Below, in pieces: positions 54,116-64,000 of a stretch of DNA of 64,000 nucleotides. Numbering within the stretch: the first letter of the stretch is position 1; each line of letters opens with the position of its first letter. The notes below the pieces were generated by a model that saw nothing but the letters and a program-made list of their open reading frames with translations, ran no database searches and was not told where the DNA came from. The position numbers and the translations under genes were made by a program. Source of the DNA: Distichodus sexfasciatus (taxonomy: Eukaryota > Chordata > Actinopteri > Characiformes > Distichodontidae); the NCBI GenBank assembly GCA_032718565.1, contig JAVGVS010000702.1:70727-134726 (forward strand), written 5' to 3'.

Positions 54116-55279
54116 AACAGATTAGATGCGTAATCCCTGCAGCATCAACAGATTTAGGAACATTAACAGATACAGTTAGACTAGGATACTGCTGAACACA
54201 TCACACACAAAATCTACAAATAACCCACAACTCGTCTTCTTGGTGCTGCTTTTGGAGTTGTACTGGAAACATGTGTGTTGCTATTCACTATATCAACCAT
54301 ATTAACACCAGATTGGAGACCAGATCAGCCAATCAGCTTTCTCCAAGCCTGTGATTTGCCAGATTTATAATGTAGTACCAAGTGGAGCGTGCGTGACAGT
54401 GCTGTTGAGCGCATGCAGAGAGAGTGACCGAGTAAACTGCAGTTAGCGTCAAACCGACAGTCACGAGATTAGCATGTAACACGCAATGTGGGAGCAATTT
54501 GGAGCTTTAATTACAGATCCCAGAACAGATCTGCCACATTCTCACTCTCTCTCTCTGTTCCAAGTTAATCAGTCAGAAGTGTGTTTTACCTGCAAAAGGG
54601 TCACGGCAGACTTCATATAAATCCTGATTATTTTCATACGCCGCAGTTTGTGTTCTTTTTTGAACGTTGCAAAAAAATCTGAAATTCTTTCACGATTACT
54701 TTACAAAGATCAGAGGAGGCCAAGTCACGTCAGGAACCCGCCGTTTCAGAGATAAGTCCCGGTGTCTGATTACAGCTTTAAATCATAAAGTAAATGATAT
54801 TGTGTTTGTATTTGTGCAGTCAGCATGTGGACGTTTTGGCCGAGGAGAAGTTTGGCAAAGACAAGGATTCCCGGAGAGACTGAGAGAGAGAGATGGTGGC
54901 ATGGAGATAGAGGAATGAATTCTCTTGTTGGAGGTGGAAGCTGATAGAACGCCACACTGAGGGGAAACTCATCCTTCATGTTACACAGCGGCCTCTGTTC
55001 CCAACCAGCTACTGGCAGACACAGACACACGCGCACACACATACATTTATTTTCACATCTTTATTCAGTCCAACTCTCATAAATATGTTGCATACGTTTT
55101 TAGGGGTCCAAGCATGAAGCGCTTGTAATAGTTCTGTTTTTTCTTCATTATTTTTTTCTTCAAAACTGATTTTGCAGCTTGAACTATAAGTTCAAGAAAG
55201 CTTACGGGTAAGCAGGGTAAGTAGGAGCCTTGTGCATCTCGACATAGGTCAAAAAGCGTGGTGATCGGCCTCAGCTGCA
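54116..55279. other. No gene seen
   Basis: 54300-54560 and 54780-55080 are unremarkable; 55097-55130 has the 'ggggtccaagcatgaag' phrase shared with 30255. Short CA near 55021-55040. Confidence 0.4.
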
Positions 55280-55293
55280 CCACCAGAGGGCGC
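55280..55293 (+). promoter_or_regulatory. CTCF-like motif
   Basis: 'ccaccagagggcgc' fits the published vertebrate CTCF core consensus CCASYAGRKGGCRS at every position. It lies about 25 bases upstream of a probable solo LTR. Motif match alone does not show binding. Confidence 0.5.
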
Positions 55294-55318
55294 CCCTGTC
55301 CTGTCCTGTCTGTCTAGT

Positions 55319-55630
55319 GTGGTATGTCTGTCATTTCCCTCTGTCCTGCCCCTGTGTGTCCTGATTGGTTAATCAATTTAATTATCTGTCTGTTTAATTG
55401 GTTCCTGTTTAGTTCCCATGTGTTTCAGTTTAGCCAGATCGCTATTTAGGCATGTCTCTCCCTTTTGGTCACTGTCGGTCCACCGTTACTCTAACCCACG
55501 TTGACGTACTGTGGTTTTGTGTTTTGGAAGAAATGATTCTCAGTTGCTTTGAGGCTATTTATGCTCTTTGGTTTAAAATAAAGGCTTGCGTTGGTTCCAC
55601 AAATTTGTGTGTCTTGTACTATGTGACACA
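55319..55630 (+). mobile_element. Probable solo LTR
   Basis: About 310 bases starting 'tgtggtatgtctgtc' and ending 'gtgacaca'. Contains a TATA-like 'gctatttagg' (55441) and a polyadenylation signal 'aataaa' (55577-55582) in the right order. 'cctgattggttaat' (55361) resembles a CCAAT-type promoter element. No internal retroelement sequence and no clear flanking duplication were found. It could also be another dispersed repeat, so family is left open. Confidence 0.5.
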
Positions 55631-56161
55631 ATTAAAGTTAAGAGTGCTAAAGTAACTAATATGAACCATATCAACTCTTAAAGGGCTTTAATTGCTTTAA
55701 TTTGCTGATTTATAAAATCAAACAAAGATAATGACTCCCATAAAAGTTAAAAATGTAAAGTATGTGATATTAATATTATTTAAGAATTAGAAGTATTTTG
55801 TCGCTATTAGTAAAGGTTAGTCATTACAAGAAATACTTGGTTCAAAGGTTTATTTTTATATTATGTTATAATAAATAAGCTGTTATTTTTTCCTATCTTT
55901 TAGGGGACATTCAGATACTCAGAAATACCTGAAAATCCCTTTTTTCCACACTCACAAACATACACACACACATCGGCAGAGGAAGTGTTTGACCTCCGTC
56001 CCCTGAGCTTCTGGTAAAATCCGGTGTTGAACATGAACATATTTCACATATTTTGCCAGGTGTTATGAGTCATATTCCCGTCGGCCGTGAGAGTCAGAGC
56101 CACGCACAAGATGACTGAGTCAACAGGCTGATAAAGGGGTTTAAGTTGAATGTGAACAAGG
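55631..56161. other. No gene seen
   Basis: AT-rich with a short CA tract at 55960-55972. Confidence 0.4.
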
Positions 56162-56429
56162 TGTGTGTATGTGTGAGAGAGTGTGTTAGCATATTAAGTG
56201 TATCATATTAACCTTTCTTTGTTATGTCGGTTTATTTTGGTTTCGTCCAGCGTAAGAGGCGTGTGTGTGTGTGTGCCTTTCTCATCGTGGCTTCCAGATG
56301 GATGTTATTTTTGATTTATTGAAAACATTTCTGCTCTCTACCTCCCTACAAAGAAGCAGATTAGAACTGAAAAAGGCCCAAGATGACATCATGAAGTACA
56401 GTAATCTCACTCTGGCACATCACCTGGAG

Positions 56430-56474
56430 TGTGTGTGTGTGTGTGTGTGTGTGCGTGTGTGTGTGTGTGTGTGA
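56430..56474. repeat. (GT)n microsatellite
   Basis: GT run with one CG interruption. A smaller one lies at 56160-56175 and another at 56262-56276. Confidence 0.95.
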
Positions 56475-56499
56475 GAAGTAGTGGAGGTTGATGTGTCCT

Positions 56500-56850
56500 C
56501 ACACTGAGAGGTGAATGTTGTCTCTTTAACAGAAGCAAATCCGTACATTGCTTGTGAGGACATCTACTGGACATTATGAGCAGTGCAGGAGATGCTCATT
56601 CTGCTGTAGAATCACAATTAGATTCGTATTAAAAATAAAAAATCATGTTAAAAAATGTTTCTGATTGTTTCTGATTGTATACAATCAAATTACACTTTAC
56701 AGATCAATAGACAATGTGATGAGGACTATCACCTCTAGACTATGAGGGCAAAAAAATAAAAAAATAAAATAATTGTTTATTAATCAAAATCCAGGTAAAA
56801 TGATCAGTTAATCGTGATATTGATTTCAGGTCATATTGGCCAGCCCTACA
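56500..56850. repeat. Decayed MITE-like repeat
   Basis: Begins with 'gtgtcctcacactgagag' wording; ends 'cgtgatattgatttcaggtc' and 'ggccagccctaca', a typical end of teleost elements that start 'agggctgggcgat'. Boundaries uncertain. Confidence 0.45.
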
Positions 56851-56880
56851 AGCTACTTACTGGCTATGTGAGAGTGTTGC

Positions 56881-57650
56881 TTGCGAGCTATGCTAAAATG
56901 ACAGCCTCGCTAACATGAGAGCTATGCTAAAATGAGAGCCTTGCTAAAATGAGAGCTATACTTACAAGAGAGCCTTGCTAATATGAAAGCTATGCTAACT
57001 TGAGAGCCTCGCTAACATGAGAGCCTTGCTAATATGAAAGCTATGCATACTTGAGAGCCTCGCTAACATGAGAGCCTTGCTAATATGAGAGCTATACTAA
57101 CATGAGGGCCTGGCTAAAATGAGAGCCTTGCTAATATGAGAGATATGCTAACATGAGAGTCTTGCTAATATGAGAGCTATACTAACACAAGAACCTTGCT
57201 AACATGAGGATCTTGCTAATATGAGAGCTATGCTAATATGAGAGCTATACTAACATGAGAGCCTTGCTAATATGAGAGCTATAGTAACATGAAGGCCTCG
57301 CTAAAATAAGAGCCTCGCTAATATAGGAGATATGCTAACATGAGAGCCTTGCTAATATGAGAGCTATGCTAACATGAGAGCCTTGCTAATATGAGAGCTA
57401 TACTAACATGAGGATCTTGCTAATATGAGAGCTATGCTAATATGAGAGCTACACTAACATGAGAGCCTTGCTAATATGAGAGCTATAGTAACATGAAGGC
57501 CTCGCTAAAATGAGAGCCTTGCTAATATGAGAGATATGCTAACATGAGAGCCTTGCTAATATGAGAGCTATACTAAAACGAGTCTTGCTAACATGAGGAT
57601 CTTGCTAATATGAGAGCTATGCTAATATGAGAGCTATACTAACATGAGAG
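56881..57650. repeat. 17-base array ('atgagagctatgctaac')
   Basis: About 45 units of 17 bases in which 'gagagctatgctaac' and 'gagagccttgctaatat' tend to alternate, giving a 34-base dimer. A longer block starting 'gaggatcttgctaatatgag' recurs at 57206, 57410 and 57595, spacings of 204 and ~185 bases (12 and ~11 units). No coding sense. Confidence 0.97.
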
Positions 57651-57925
57651 CTATACAAATCGCAAATTAGGCTAATGTATACACCAAGCTAATTTGAGTC
57701 ATGCTAAAATATAAGCTATGCTATTATGAGCACTATGTTGTTAACATGAGAGCTATGGTGACATGAGAGTTATGCTAGCATTACAGCTACGATAAGATGA
57801 GAGCCATGCTAATGCAAAAGCCACGCTTACATAAAAGCTAAGGTAAAACGAGACTCAAGCTAACATAAGAACTGTGCTTATATAGGAGCTATGCTAATGT
57901 TAGCGCCGTGCTAACATTAGTGCCA
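57651..57925. repeat. Decayed extension of the 17-base array
   Basis: Same words at lower similarity ('aagctaaggtaaaacgagac', 'gctaacataagaactgtgct'). Confidence 0.8.
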
Positions 57926-58627
57926 TGCTAACCTGATCGGTTGATGAGGCACGGTGGAGCAGGTTTCATCCTGTCACACTGGAGCCTTTGTTAAAGGTTT
58001 TATTATTGTTTTTACTGTGGTTCCATTATGTAGAATGTGTACACACCCTCTCAACACACACACACACACACTTATGGAGAGCGCAAGTGCAGGAATATTT
58101 GGGCATGAGAATGTCAACATTAATATTTCAGCAAATATTAGCATTTATTGGCATGGTGTCATTCTTCTAAATGACATTTATATTGGATATTTTTTTTGTC
58201 TTTTAAAACGCATACAATAAAACAGTCATATCTGCGAAATCTTTATTCCCACGCATGCCAACAGGACATCTATCACAATGCATGCCAGTACAGCACAACG
58301 CATCGAGAGCGCAATTAAAGTTGCTGCTGTTTCATAACACAGAGCTGAGCTAAAGTAATGTAGCTCCTTTATGAGCGCCCTGCTCCAAGTCTTCACCATG
58401 TGTCCCCACTTTTGGGTTTTATCAGTTTGTTTGTGTACAGACGTTTAATAGAGTAATATAAGTATGATTTATGAGCTACGGTTCATACTTTCAACATGTG
58501 GCAAGACAGAAAGCAGAAATAAAGCGAATAAACTAATGTACCGCTAATGGACCATGACCAACATGACTGGGGTTGTCTGCAGTCACATGGATGCTGATGT
58601 TTTAGATATTCTTGCATTAGTGCAAAT
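57926..58627. other. No gene seen; (CA)n at 58051-58071
   Basis: Short frames only (60-88 codons), none recognisable. Confidence 0.4.
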
Positions 58628-58740
58628 AGGGCAGTTAGTAGCATAATGGTCAGCTAGTTGCCCTCGAGATTGTAAGGTTGCCAGTTCACCAGCTCTGCAG
58701 GTGCTGCCCAAAGCTGCTCCTTCACAAATGCAAAGGTTGG
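58628..58740 (+). mobile_element. SINE-A, truncated
   Basis: Head 'gggcagttagtagcataatg' with A-box relic, 'gattgtaaggttgccagttc', then a jump to 'aagctgctccttcacaaatg'. Middle deleted. Confidence 0.75.
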
Positions 58741-58774
58741 ATTTTCATTCGTTTTCCTAACCATATAATCATCC

Positions 58775-58998
58775 TCTTTACAGCAACTTGGAGTTGCTCA
58801 TTGGCCCATTGGTAGATTTTAGGCTCACTGGGATTCGAACCCCAACCCCACCCCCAATCTTAATACAGCATTTCAACCAAACAGAGCTGTGCAGGTTTAC
58901 GTTTACAGCTCACGTCCATTTCTTAATTACAGGGACTAAACATTTCTCTGAGAGGAGCTTGGAATTTAGGGTCTTGCTCAGGCACCCAGTGGTGCTTG
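58775..58998 (-). mobile_element. SINE-C fragments (inverted tRNA-like)
   Basis: 'cttggagttgctcattggcc', 'cactgggattcgaacc' and then 'gcttggaatttagggtcttg' with 'gctcaggcacccagtggtgc'. This is the minus-strand order of the common fish SINE in which the B box ('ggttcgaatccc') is followed by 'tgggcccttgagcaaggc' and 'ccttaaccccaagttgc'. Decayed and split. Confidence 0.6.
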
Positions 58999-58999
58999 A

Positions 59000-59212
59000 T
59001 GTAAGTGAGTGAGTGATTATTTGTCATTGTGAACATGGCGCAGTGCAACAAAATGTGACCTCTGCGTATGACCCATCCACGGACAGTTTTGGCAGTGCCC
59101 TGGGAGTCATGCTTGGAGAATATACCTTGCTCATGAGTACCTCAGTGGTACCTTAATCGATCCGGGGCTTGAACCAGCAACCCTCTGATCACAAGACCAA
59201 CTCCCTACTCCC
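59000..59212 (-). mobile_element. SINE-A, inverted, near full length
   Basis: Tail 'gtgattatttgtcattgtga', 'tatgacccatccacggacag', 'cttgctcatgagtacctcag', B-box complement 'gggcttgaaccagcaaccct' and head complement 'accaactccctac'. Confidence 0.85.
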
Positions 59213-59850
59213 TACTTCCATTTCCAAGTTACAGGGAGAGTTTACCTGAGAGCAACTTGGGGTTAAGGGTCTTCAACAGGGACCTAATGGTGGTAGAGCT
59301 GGAGGTAGGATTTGAACTCATGACCACCACAACCACCAACCACCCAAAATATCTATATGGAAATTTTTCGCCTTAAGCAGACACTCGAATTCAGAGCCTA
59401 GTTACGAGGACAGTCACCTTGGGGTTGCTCAAAGACCCAGGTAGTTGGATATTGGATGTAGGATAGTGCTGGATTTGAACCTATGACCTCTTGGTCTGAC
59501 GATTACTTTTCATATAGCCAAAGGAACAATGAGACTTTGAGTACTTCATCCATGTTGGAACATGACCATACATGAAGTACTTAAACTAACATTGTTCCTT
59601 TTGGTATTTGAGCATTGATCTTCAAACCATGAGGTCATAGGTTCAAATCTAGCTCCGTCTTACATATAGAACTACCAAAGTTGGCTCCCTGAAGCAACTT
59701 GGTGTTAAAGGTTTTGCTCATTGACCCAGTGTTAGAAGCTCTGGATGTAGGATAGTGCTGGATTAGAACCTATGACCTCTCGGTCTGAAGATCAATATTC
59801 ATATAACAAAAGGAACAATGTCTGCATTAGAACATGACCCTACAAACACA
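59213..59850. mobile_element. SINE-C cluster with a large inverted repeat
   Basis: Copies in minus orientation at 59250-59323, 59411-59505 and 59696-59795, and one in plus orientation at 59595-59705. The minus copy at 59456-59550 and the plus copy at 59565-59665 form an inverted repeat of about 100 bases per arm with a loop of ~15 bases; the 59700-59840 copy repeats the left arm in direct orientation. Shared phrases: 'ggatgtaggatagtgctgga', 'gaacctatgacctc', 'aaaggaacaatg'. Confidence 0.75.
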
Positions 59851-61117
59851 TTTTCTTCCAGCCTGAAAGGATCAAGACCCAGCACCTCAAGTAACTTTGC
59901 TTCTGGAAATATTTGTTCCTTGTTAATTTCAGATGTGCAGTGTAGATTACAAACTGAAGAAATTTAGAACTGGCAGGGTTAAGGAGGATGAAAATGTCAG
60001 GTGTTGGTTTACAACCCGGTGGTCCGGATTCCTGATTGGTCTGGCGATGATCGGTGGAAAAGAGCTGTGATGGTTGGATTTGGAATTTTCTGTCTCCACT
60101 GGCTTGTCTTCACCTCTGGAATGGGGCGGTTCGGTCCTCCGCTCGGCCCCCCAATCAGTTCCGCCTCGACCCTCCATCGCCGCGAGAGTCCCGCTAACGA
60201 AGCGCGGCTAATTGGATGGTCTGGATCTCTAACGGCAATTGGGCAGTCACGGTTACCGGGTTACCAGAGTCTGATATTTGATAAATAGGTGGGAATGGGA
60301 TACAGAGAGGGGGTGTAGTGATATGTCGATGCCCTAATCATATACACACGATTAGAAACATATGACACGAGGCCCTCTGCGTTGATTTAAATGCTGAATA
60401 CACTACTTCTGCTTCAGGATAAAAGAATAATGACAAATTGCGGTTCTGCTGCATGTTTCTCATTTTGCTGCTTGGCACACGGCAGCGTTTTTACCGTTTT
60501 ACGGTGATTTATGTGATTTTTTGTGGTTGCAGGATTGACGCCAAGGTTCTGCCGAAGGATGACAGGACTTGTCGTTGGACGACAAGAAACGTCACACGTT
60601 TGCCCTGGAAGTAAATTTTAAGTTCTTATTTTAATCCACTCTCTACCGGTACAAAAAAGAAATGAGAACCGTGAACTTTTGTGTATTGATTGTGTTATTA
60701 CATTACTCCTTACGAGGAATGAATTCAAATTTTTGCCAAAAGCATCTCTCCAAAATCCTGGTTTCCCACGTTTGAAGGTATTAAAAGGGTGAAATGGGGA
60801 AAAAAGTTGAAGAGAATGAAATGGATTTAAGCTGGGAGATGAGTGGAAGGTAAACACAAGCTCCCAGGAAGACAGTGTCTGGTCTGTTATTGCTTCATTT
60901 TGTTTGATTCAGAGGTCAAGGTGGAGAGACGGAGGTGAGGAGGAGAAGGAGGAGGAGGAGGGAGGAAGGAAGGGAGGGATGAAGGGACGGATCCACCCTG
61001 GAGCAAGAAAAGCTGAAGCCGAAAAATTCATGGGAAAAAAGATTGAATGACAGTGTTCCAGCAGAGAGAGAAATGAAGAGTCTGGTGTTGACTTAAAAAC
61101 TCATATGCTTTGTCTTG
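59851..61117. other. No gene seen; purine strip 60920-60985
   Basis: 60001-60288 has a 95-codon frame with no recognisable domain. 60330-60510 is repeat-free. 'gaggaggagaaggaggagg' purine strip at 60935-60985. Confidence 0.4.
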
Positions 61118-61145
61118 AAGTGAGTGTGTGTGTGTGTGTGTGTGT
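61118..61145. repeat. (GT)n microsatellite
   Basis: GT run of about 12 units. Confidence 0.95.
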
Positions 61146-61179
61146 TCCACAGAGCTTGGGAAGTTGGACCACTCCACTT

Positions 61180-61355
61180 AAGCCGTGTTCACACTTGACG
61201 GTACTATGCTGTTTTTGAGTCGCTGACAAAATTTATTAAGTAGTGTTGAGGAAACTACTTTTTCAAGCAGCCCTCTTCTTGTGATTTAAAGTTTCTAAGT
61301 GTGCTTTCATACCTATATTTGATTCCGAATCAGGGAGTGAAATGGTACGAAGAGT
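61180..61355. repeat. Decayed DNA-transposon ends
   Basis: 'gccgtgttcacacttgacgg' and 'gattccgaatcagggagtga' are wording typical of teleost TIR elements; 'gtagtgttgaggaaactact' belongs to another one. Boundaries unclear. Confidence 0.45.
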
Positions 61356-61661
61356 TACTATGTTTCAAATGACTTTATTTCAACTCAAGTTCAACATATC
61401 AACCGCGACTGAGCAAATTCTGACACGCCCTCAAGACCAGAGGCGATTCTGTAATAAGACAATTCTAGGTGATTGCTTGGGGCACCGAACCTGTAGGAGG
61501 CCCCCCGAATCAGTCGTCCCACACTTTGAAAACTTCAATTTTTTGAGACTGACGCATACATTTTGTGTTCAGAATCCCTTTAACTTACAGAAACCATATA
61601 CATACACTTTAACGAATATTACTTTTATTCCTCTGTATGTGAACTTAATCACAACTGGGTT
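61356..61661. other. No gene seen
   Basis: Part of a 170-codon frame (61342-61854) that runs into the SINE-B copy; it is not a gene. Confidence 0.4.
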
Positions 61662-61848
61662 TGCAGGTGGTCCGGAGCCTATCCCAGGAACTTACGGATG
61701 TAAGGCGGGGATCAACCCTGGGCAGGTGCCAACACACCGCAGGGCACACACACTCACACAATCACACACACAGCCGACCCAGGGCTCGAACCCAGAACCT
61801 TCTTGCTGTGATGCGGCAGCGCTAACCACTGCGCCACCGTGCTGCCCT
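61662..61848 (-). mobile_element. SINE-B, DANA-like, inverted
   Basis: The head complement 'actgcgccaccgtgctgccc' reads in sense as 'gggcagcacggtggcgcagt', the DANA-type start, with B box complement 'gggctcgaacccagaacc'. The body is shortened to a CA-rich link, then the 3' part 'gcctatcccaggaactta' matches 'gataggctcc' in the copy at 28085. Confidence 0.85.
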
Positions 61849-62633
61849 ATGTGAAATTATTTGTGAGTAATTCCAGGCACAAAAACTGCAGTAATTGCCT
61901 AAAAATGCATAAATTACATTATTTGTGATTTGAACACACACGTTAGAGCTTGTGACTCTCATGTGGCGCGCCATCACTCTAAAAAATGTAGTTATATATA
62001 CAATTTCAGCACTTTTATACTACATAAAGCTAAAAAAGAAGAAAAAATTATACTGTGTGCCGTGTTGGGGTGTGTCCACAATGACAAATAATGCCTCACT
62101 TTCACTTTAAAGAGAGAAAAATTACATTATAACATATAACATCTGCTTTTGTTAAATTACATTGTATTAAAAAATAGTAGACTCATATATAAACATATAT
62201 GTATATAATATGTTGTATACCTTTGTCTTTAGAATGATTACAACTGATTAATTTTATATATATATAATGACGTAAATGTAATGATTCTAAAGACACTTTG
62301 TGTTAAGAATCATTATATTTAATTGTATTATTGTTATGTGTGTATTTGTGTGTGTCTGTCTGTCCGAGTTTTTCAGTTTGTTATTTTCAGATTGAGTTGT
62401 TAGAGATGTAAATTAGTTCAAAACATATTTAGTGATGAATCTGTCGACTCTAACGCTATATGTGGCGTTATGGTACACCATGTGGTGTAATAGTCACCAT
62501 TTCTGCAAATTGTGCAACACTGTTTGAGGTTGTGGTTGCAACTTTCTCACTGTAGTGCATTTGTTCGAGTAGCCCGCGGAGCTACTGCAGATCTCATCAT
62601 CACAAGTCACACCTCACAACGTGTTGTAGCCGT
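61849..62633. other. No gene seen; SINE-A tail at 62048-62110
   Basis: AT-rich. 62048-62110 has 'ccacaatgacaaataatgcc', a SINE-A tail fragment in plus orientation. 62440-62530 has an imperfect repeat of 'tgtggcgttatggtacacca'. Confidence 0.5.
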
Positions 62634-62656
62634 GTGTGTGTGTGTGTGTGTGTGGG
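62634..62656. repeat. (GT)n microsatellite
   Basis: GT run followed by a related 'gtgggattgggtgtgtgt'. Confidence 0.95.
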
Positions 62657-62817
62657 ATTGGGTGTGTGTATGTTTATAGAAGTGCAGGTGTGCTCAGCTT
62701 ATTACAATTCACTTATTACAGTACACATTCCACAGATTCTACAAAACACACAGTTATAAAACAGTGGCTTTCAAATAATACACAATGCCCTATTCATCAG
62801 TCTGAGTGAGTCTGTGC

Positions 62818-62868
62818 GTGTGTGTGTGTGTGTGTGTGTGCGTGAGTGTGTGTGTGTGTGTGTGTGTG
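62818..62868. repeat. (GT)n microsatellite
   Basis: GT run with CG and AG interruptions. Confidence 0.95.
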
Positions 62869-63039
62869 TCTTTGGCACACTATTTCCATAGAGTTAAATG
62901 ATATACATAGCACAGTTTATCAGACTGTATTTTGTAAATTTTTGTGGAAATCAAATCCTGTTTGTGTATTTCATGTTCAAAAGAGCTACATTGAAAAAAA
63001 ATGTCATTACATCAAGGTAATTGCACACATTTATAATAC

Positions 63040-63050
63040 ACTCTCTCTCA

Positions 63051-63085
<35 letters not shown>

Positions 63086-63086
63086 A
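63040..63086. repeat. (CT)n-(CA)n compound microsatellite
   Basis: 'ctctctctcactctctctct' then CA run. Confidence 0.95.
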
Positions 63087-63105
63087 TTCTTGTGAAACAC
63101 AAATG

Positions 63106-63142
<37 letters not shown>
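63106..63142. repeat. (AAT)n microsatellite
   Basis: About 11 AAT units. Confidence 0.95.
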
Positions 63143-63163
63143 TAGTGAAACACAAAGTGCATA

Positions 63164-63181
63164 AGTGTGTGTGTGTGTGTG

Positions 63182-63230
<49 letters not shown>
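63164..63230. repeat. (GT)n microsatellite
   Basis: Long GT run with a CC/CG interruption; it leads directly into the GGGGAC repeat. Confidence 0.95.
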
Positions 63231-63232
<2 letters not shown>

Positions 63233-63235
63233 ACA

Positions 63236-63495
63236 TGTATTTATGGCATTGTGGGGACCTTTTTGGCCCCTAAAATCACTTTTATCTGTTTTTTTGGGCT
63301 TTGTGGGGACATTTGAGAGGTCCCCATGAGGAGAAATGACTTTGTTTTATTTGAGAAACTAAAAGAGGTAAAAGATGTGCTTTTGGTTACTGAGGTTAAG
63401 GTTAGGGTTAGGATTAGGTGTAGGTGTAAAATTATGTGCTTTAGTTATTATGGGAGTCTATGGAAAGACCTCATGAAGATAGTAATACAAGACTG
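63236..63495 (+). mobile_element. Microsatellite-linked 'tgtggggac' repeat
   Basis: 'ttgtggggacctttttggcc', 'ctttgtggggacatttgaga', 'ggtccccatgaggag', the telomere-like 'ggttaaggttagggttagga' (63394-63413) and 'tatgggagtctatggaaaga'. This block, flanked by GT repeats, is one of the most common dispersed repeats in teleosts, and may be non-autonomous. A decayed relative is at 35140-35400. Confidence 0.8.
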
Positions 63496-63929
63496 TGCGC
63501 GTGTGTGTGTGCATGTCCCTGCAGGTGTGTTGGTTAAGACTTGGCTGTTCGTCTCTACGTTATTGCGACATGAAACAATAACAGTGAAGAAACAAAGGCT
63601 CCTTCTCCTGCTGCGGGGAAACACCGGCAGGGTTTTTTGGATATTAATCCTGTTACAAAATCCATCTCACACCTTTTTTCTGCTGTGATCCTTCAGACAT
63701 TACACACAAAAACGCAGGCCGTGGAACATTCAGGCGTTCGGCATCACTCTGCAGTTCCATTCTGCATTAACACTCATTAATATCCCAAAAACCTTCAGCA
63801 CAATCCAAAAACCACAGCACAACACAAAGAGGTGAGTCACTGCTGAGTCATAAAGTTGTCTTCAGATCCCCCAAAATGTTCCTGCGGCCATCACTGTGTT
63901 ATTGACACATTCCACTTCGGATGAGAACG
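63496..63929. other. No gene seen
   Basis: The 120-codon frame at 63326-63688 begins inside the repeat above and has no recognisable domain. Confidence 0.4.

Positions 63930-63962
<33 letters not shown>
63930..63962. repeat. (CA)n microsatellite
   Basis: CA run with one CG interruption, near the right edge of the window. Confidence 0.95.
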
Positions 63963-63964
<2 letters not shown>

Positions 63965-64000
63965 AATAATTATTCTTTTGTTTTTTAACACACCCACACA

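Noticed and set aside
61342..61854. 170-codon ORF
   Set aside because: The second half is an inverted DANA-like SINE; no conserved protein domain in the first half.

Overview
This window looks like a ray-finned fish genome, most likely a teleost. The reasons are very dense (CA)n/(GT)n microsatellites, many diverged copies of tRNA-derived SINEs (one family resembling the DANA type of cypriniform and catfish genomes), a Tc1/mariner fragment ending with the usual fish 3' end, L2-clade LINE fragments with the characteristic 'cgctctggataa' tail, several short non-autonomous TIR transposons, and the well-known teleost microsatellite-linked repeat beginning 'tgtggggac'. I cannot name the species or order.

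I find no convincing protein-coding gene. Most long open frames fall in GT, GA, TC or CA tandem repeats, where all frames stay open. The remaining ORFs are short, show no recognisable domain and lack consistent splice context. The one place with real exon-like architecture is a 54-base segment at 40255-40308 with a strong acceptor and a GT donor; it is only a candidate. The window is therefore best read as intergenic DNA or a very large intron.

Layout. 1-5.2 kb: GT and purine minisatellites, a GA-rich block and the first SINEs. 5.7-12.2 kb: SINEs, a 22-base-like minisatellite, a possible conserved non-coding element (8.44-8.80 kb), a TIR transposon inserted in a SINE, a second TIR family and an L2 LINE 3' end. 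12.4-14.8 kb: purine tract and two CA-rich minisatellites. 15.2-18.7 kb: nested DNA-transposon remnants. 19.0-19.7 kb: possible conserved element. 20.3-24.3 kb: SINEs, a LINE reverse-transcriptase fragment and a Tc1 remnant. 25.9-26.9 kb: a 22-base array. 27.7-32.4 kb: SINEs, some in inverted pairs. 32.8-39.3 kb: long pyrimidine and purine tracts and two telomere-like arrays in opposite orientations. 40.2 kb: candidate exon. 41.4-43.8 kb: a 21-base AATTACC array that changes orientation. 44.7-46.6 kb: a degenerate ~300-base tandem repeat. 48.4-49.4 kb: a 29-base array. 50-55.6 kb: SINE head, T-rich degenerate repeat, a complete-looking TIR element, a CTCF-like site and a probable solo LTR. 56.9-57.9 kb: a 17-base array with higher-order structure. 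58.6-59.9 kb: SINE clusters with a large inverted repeat. 61.6-64 kb: DANA-like SINE and microsatellites.

Names such as SINE-A, SINE-B, SINE-C, TIR-I and TIR-II are labels used only in this annotation. Repeat boundaries were read by eye and are approximate, usually within 5-20 bases. I did not find a defensible undescribed molecular system. The most useful leads are the candidate exon, the nested insertion at 8.9-9.9 kb, the two TIR families, the orientation-switching arrays, the CTCF-like site and the repeat-poor blocks that could be regulatory.
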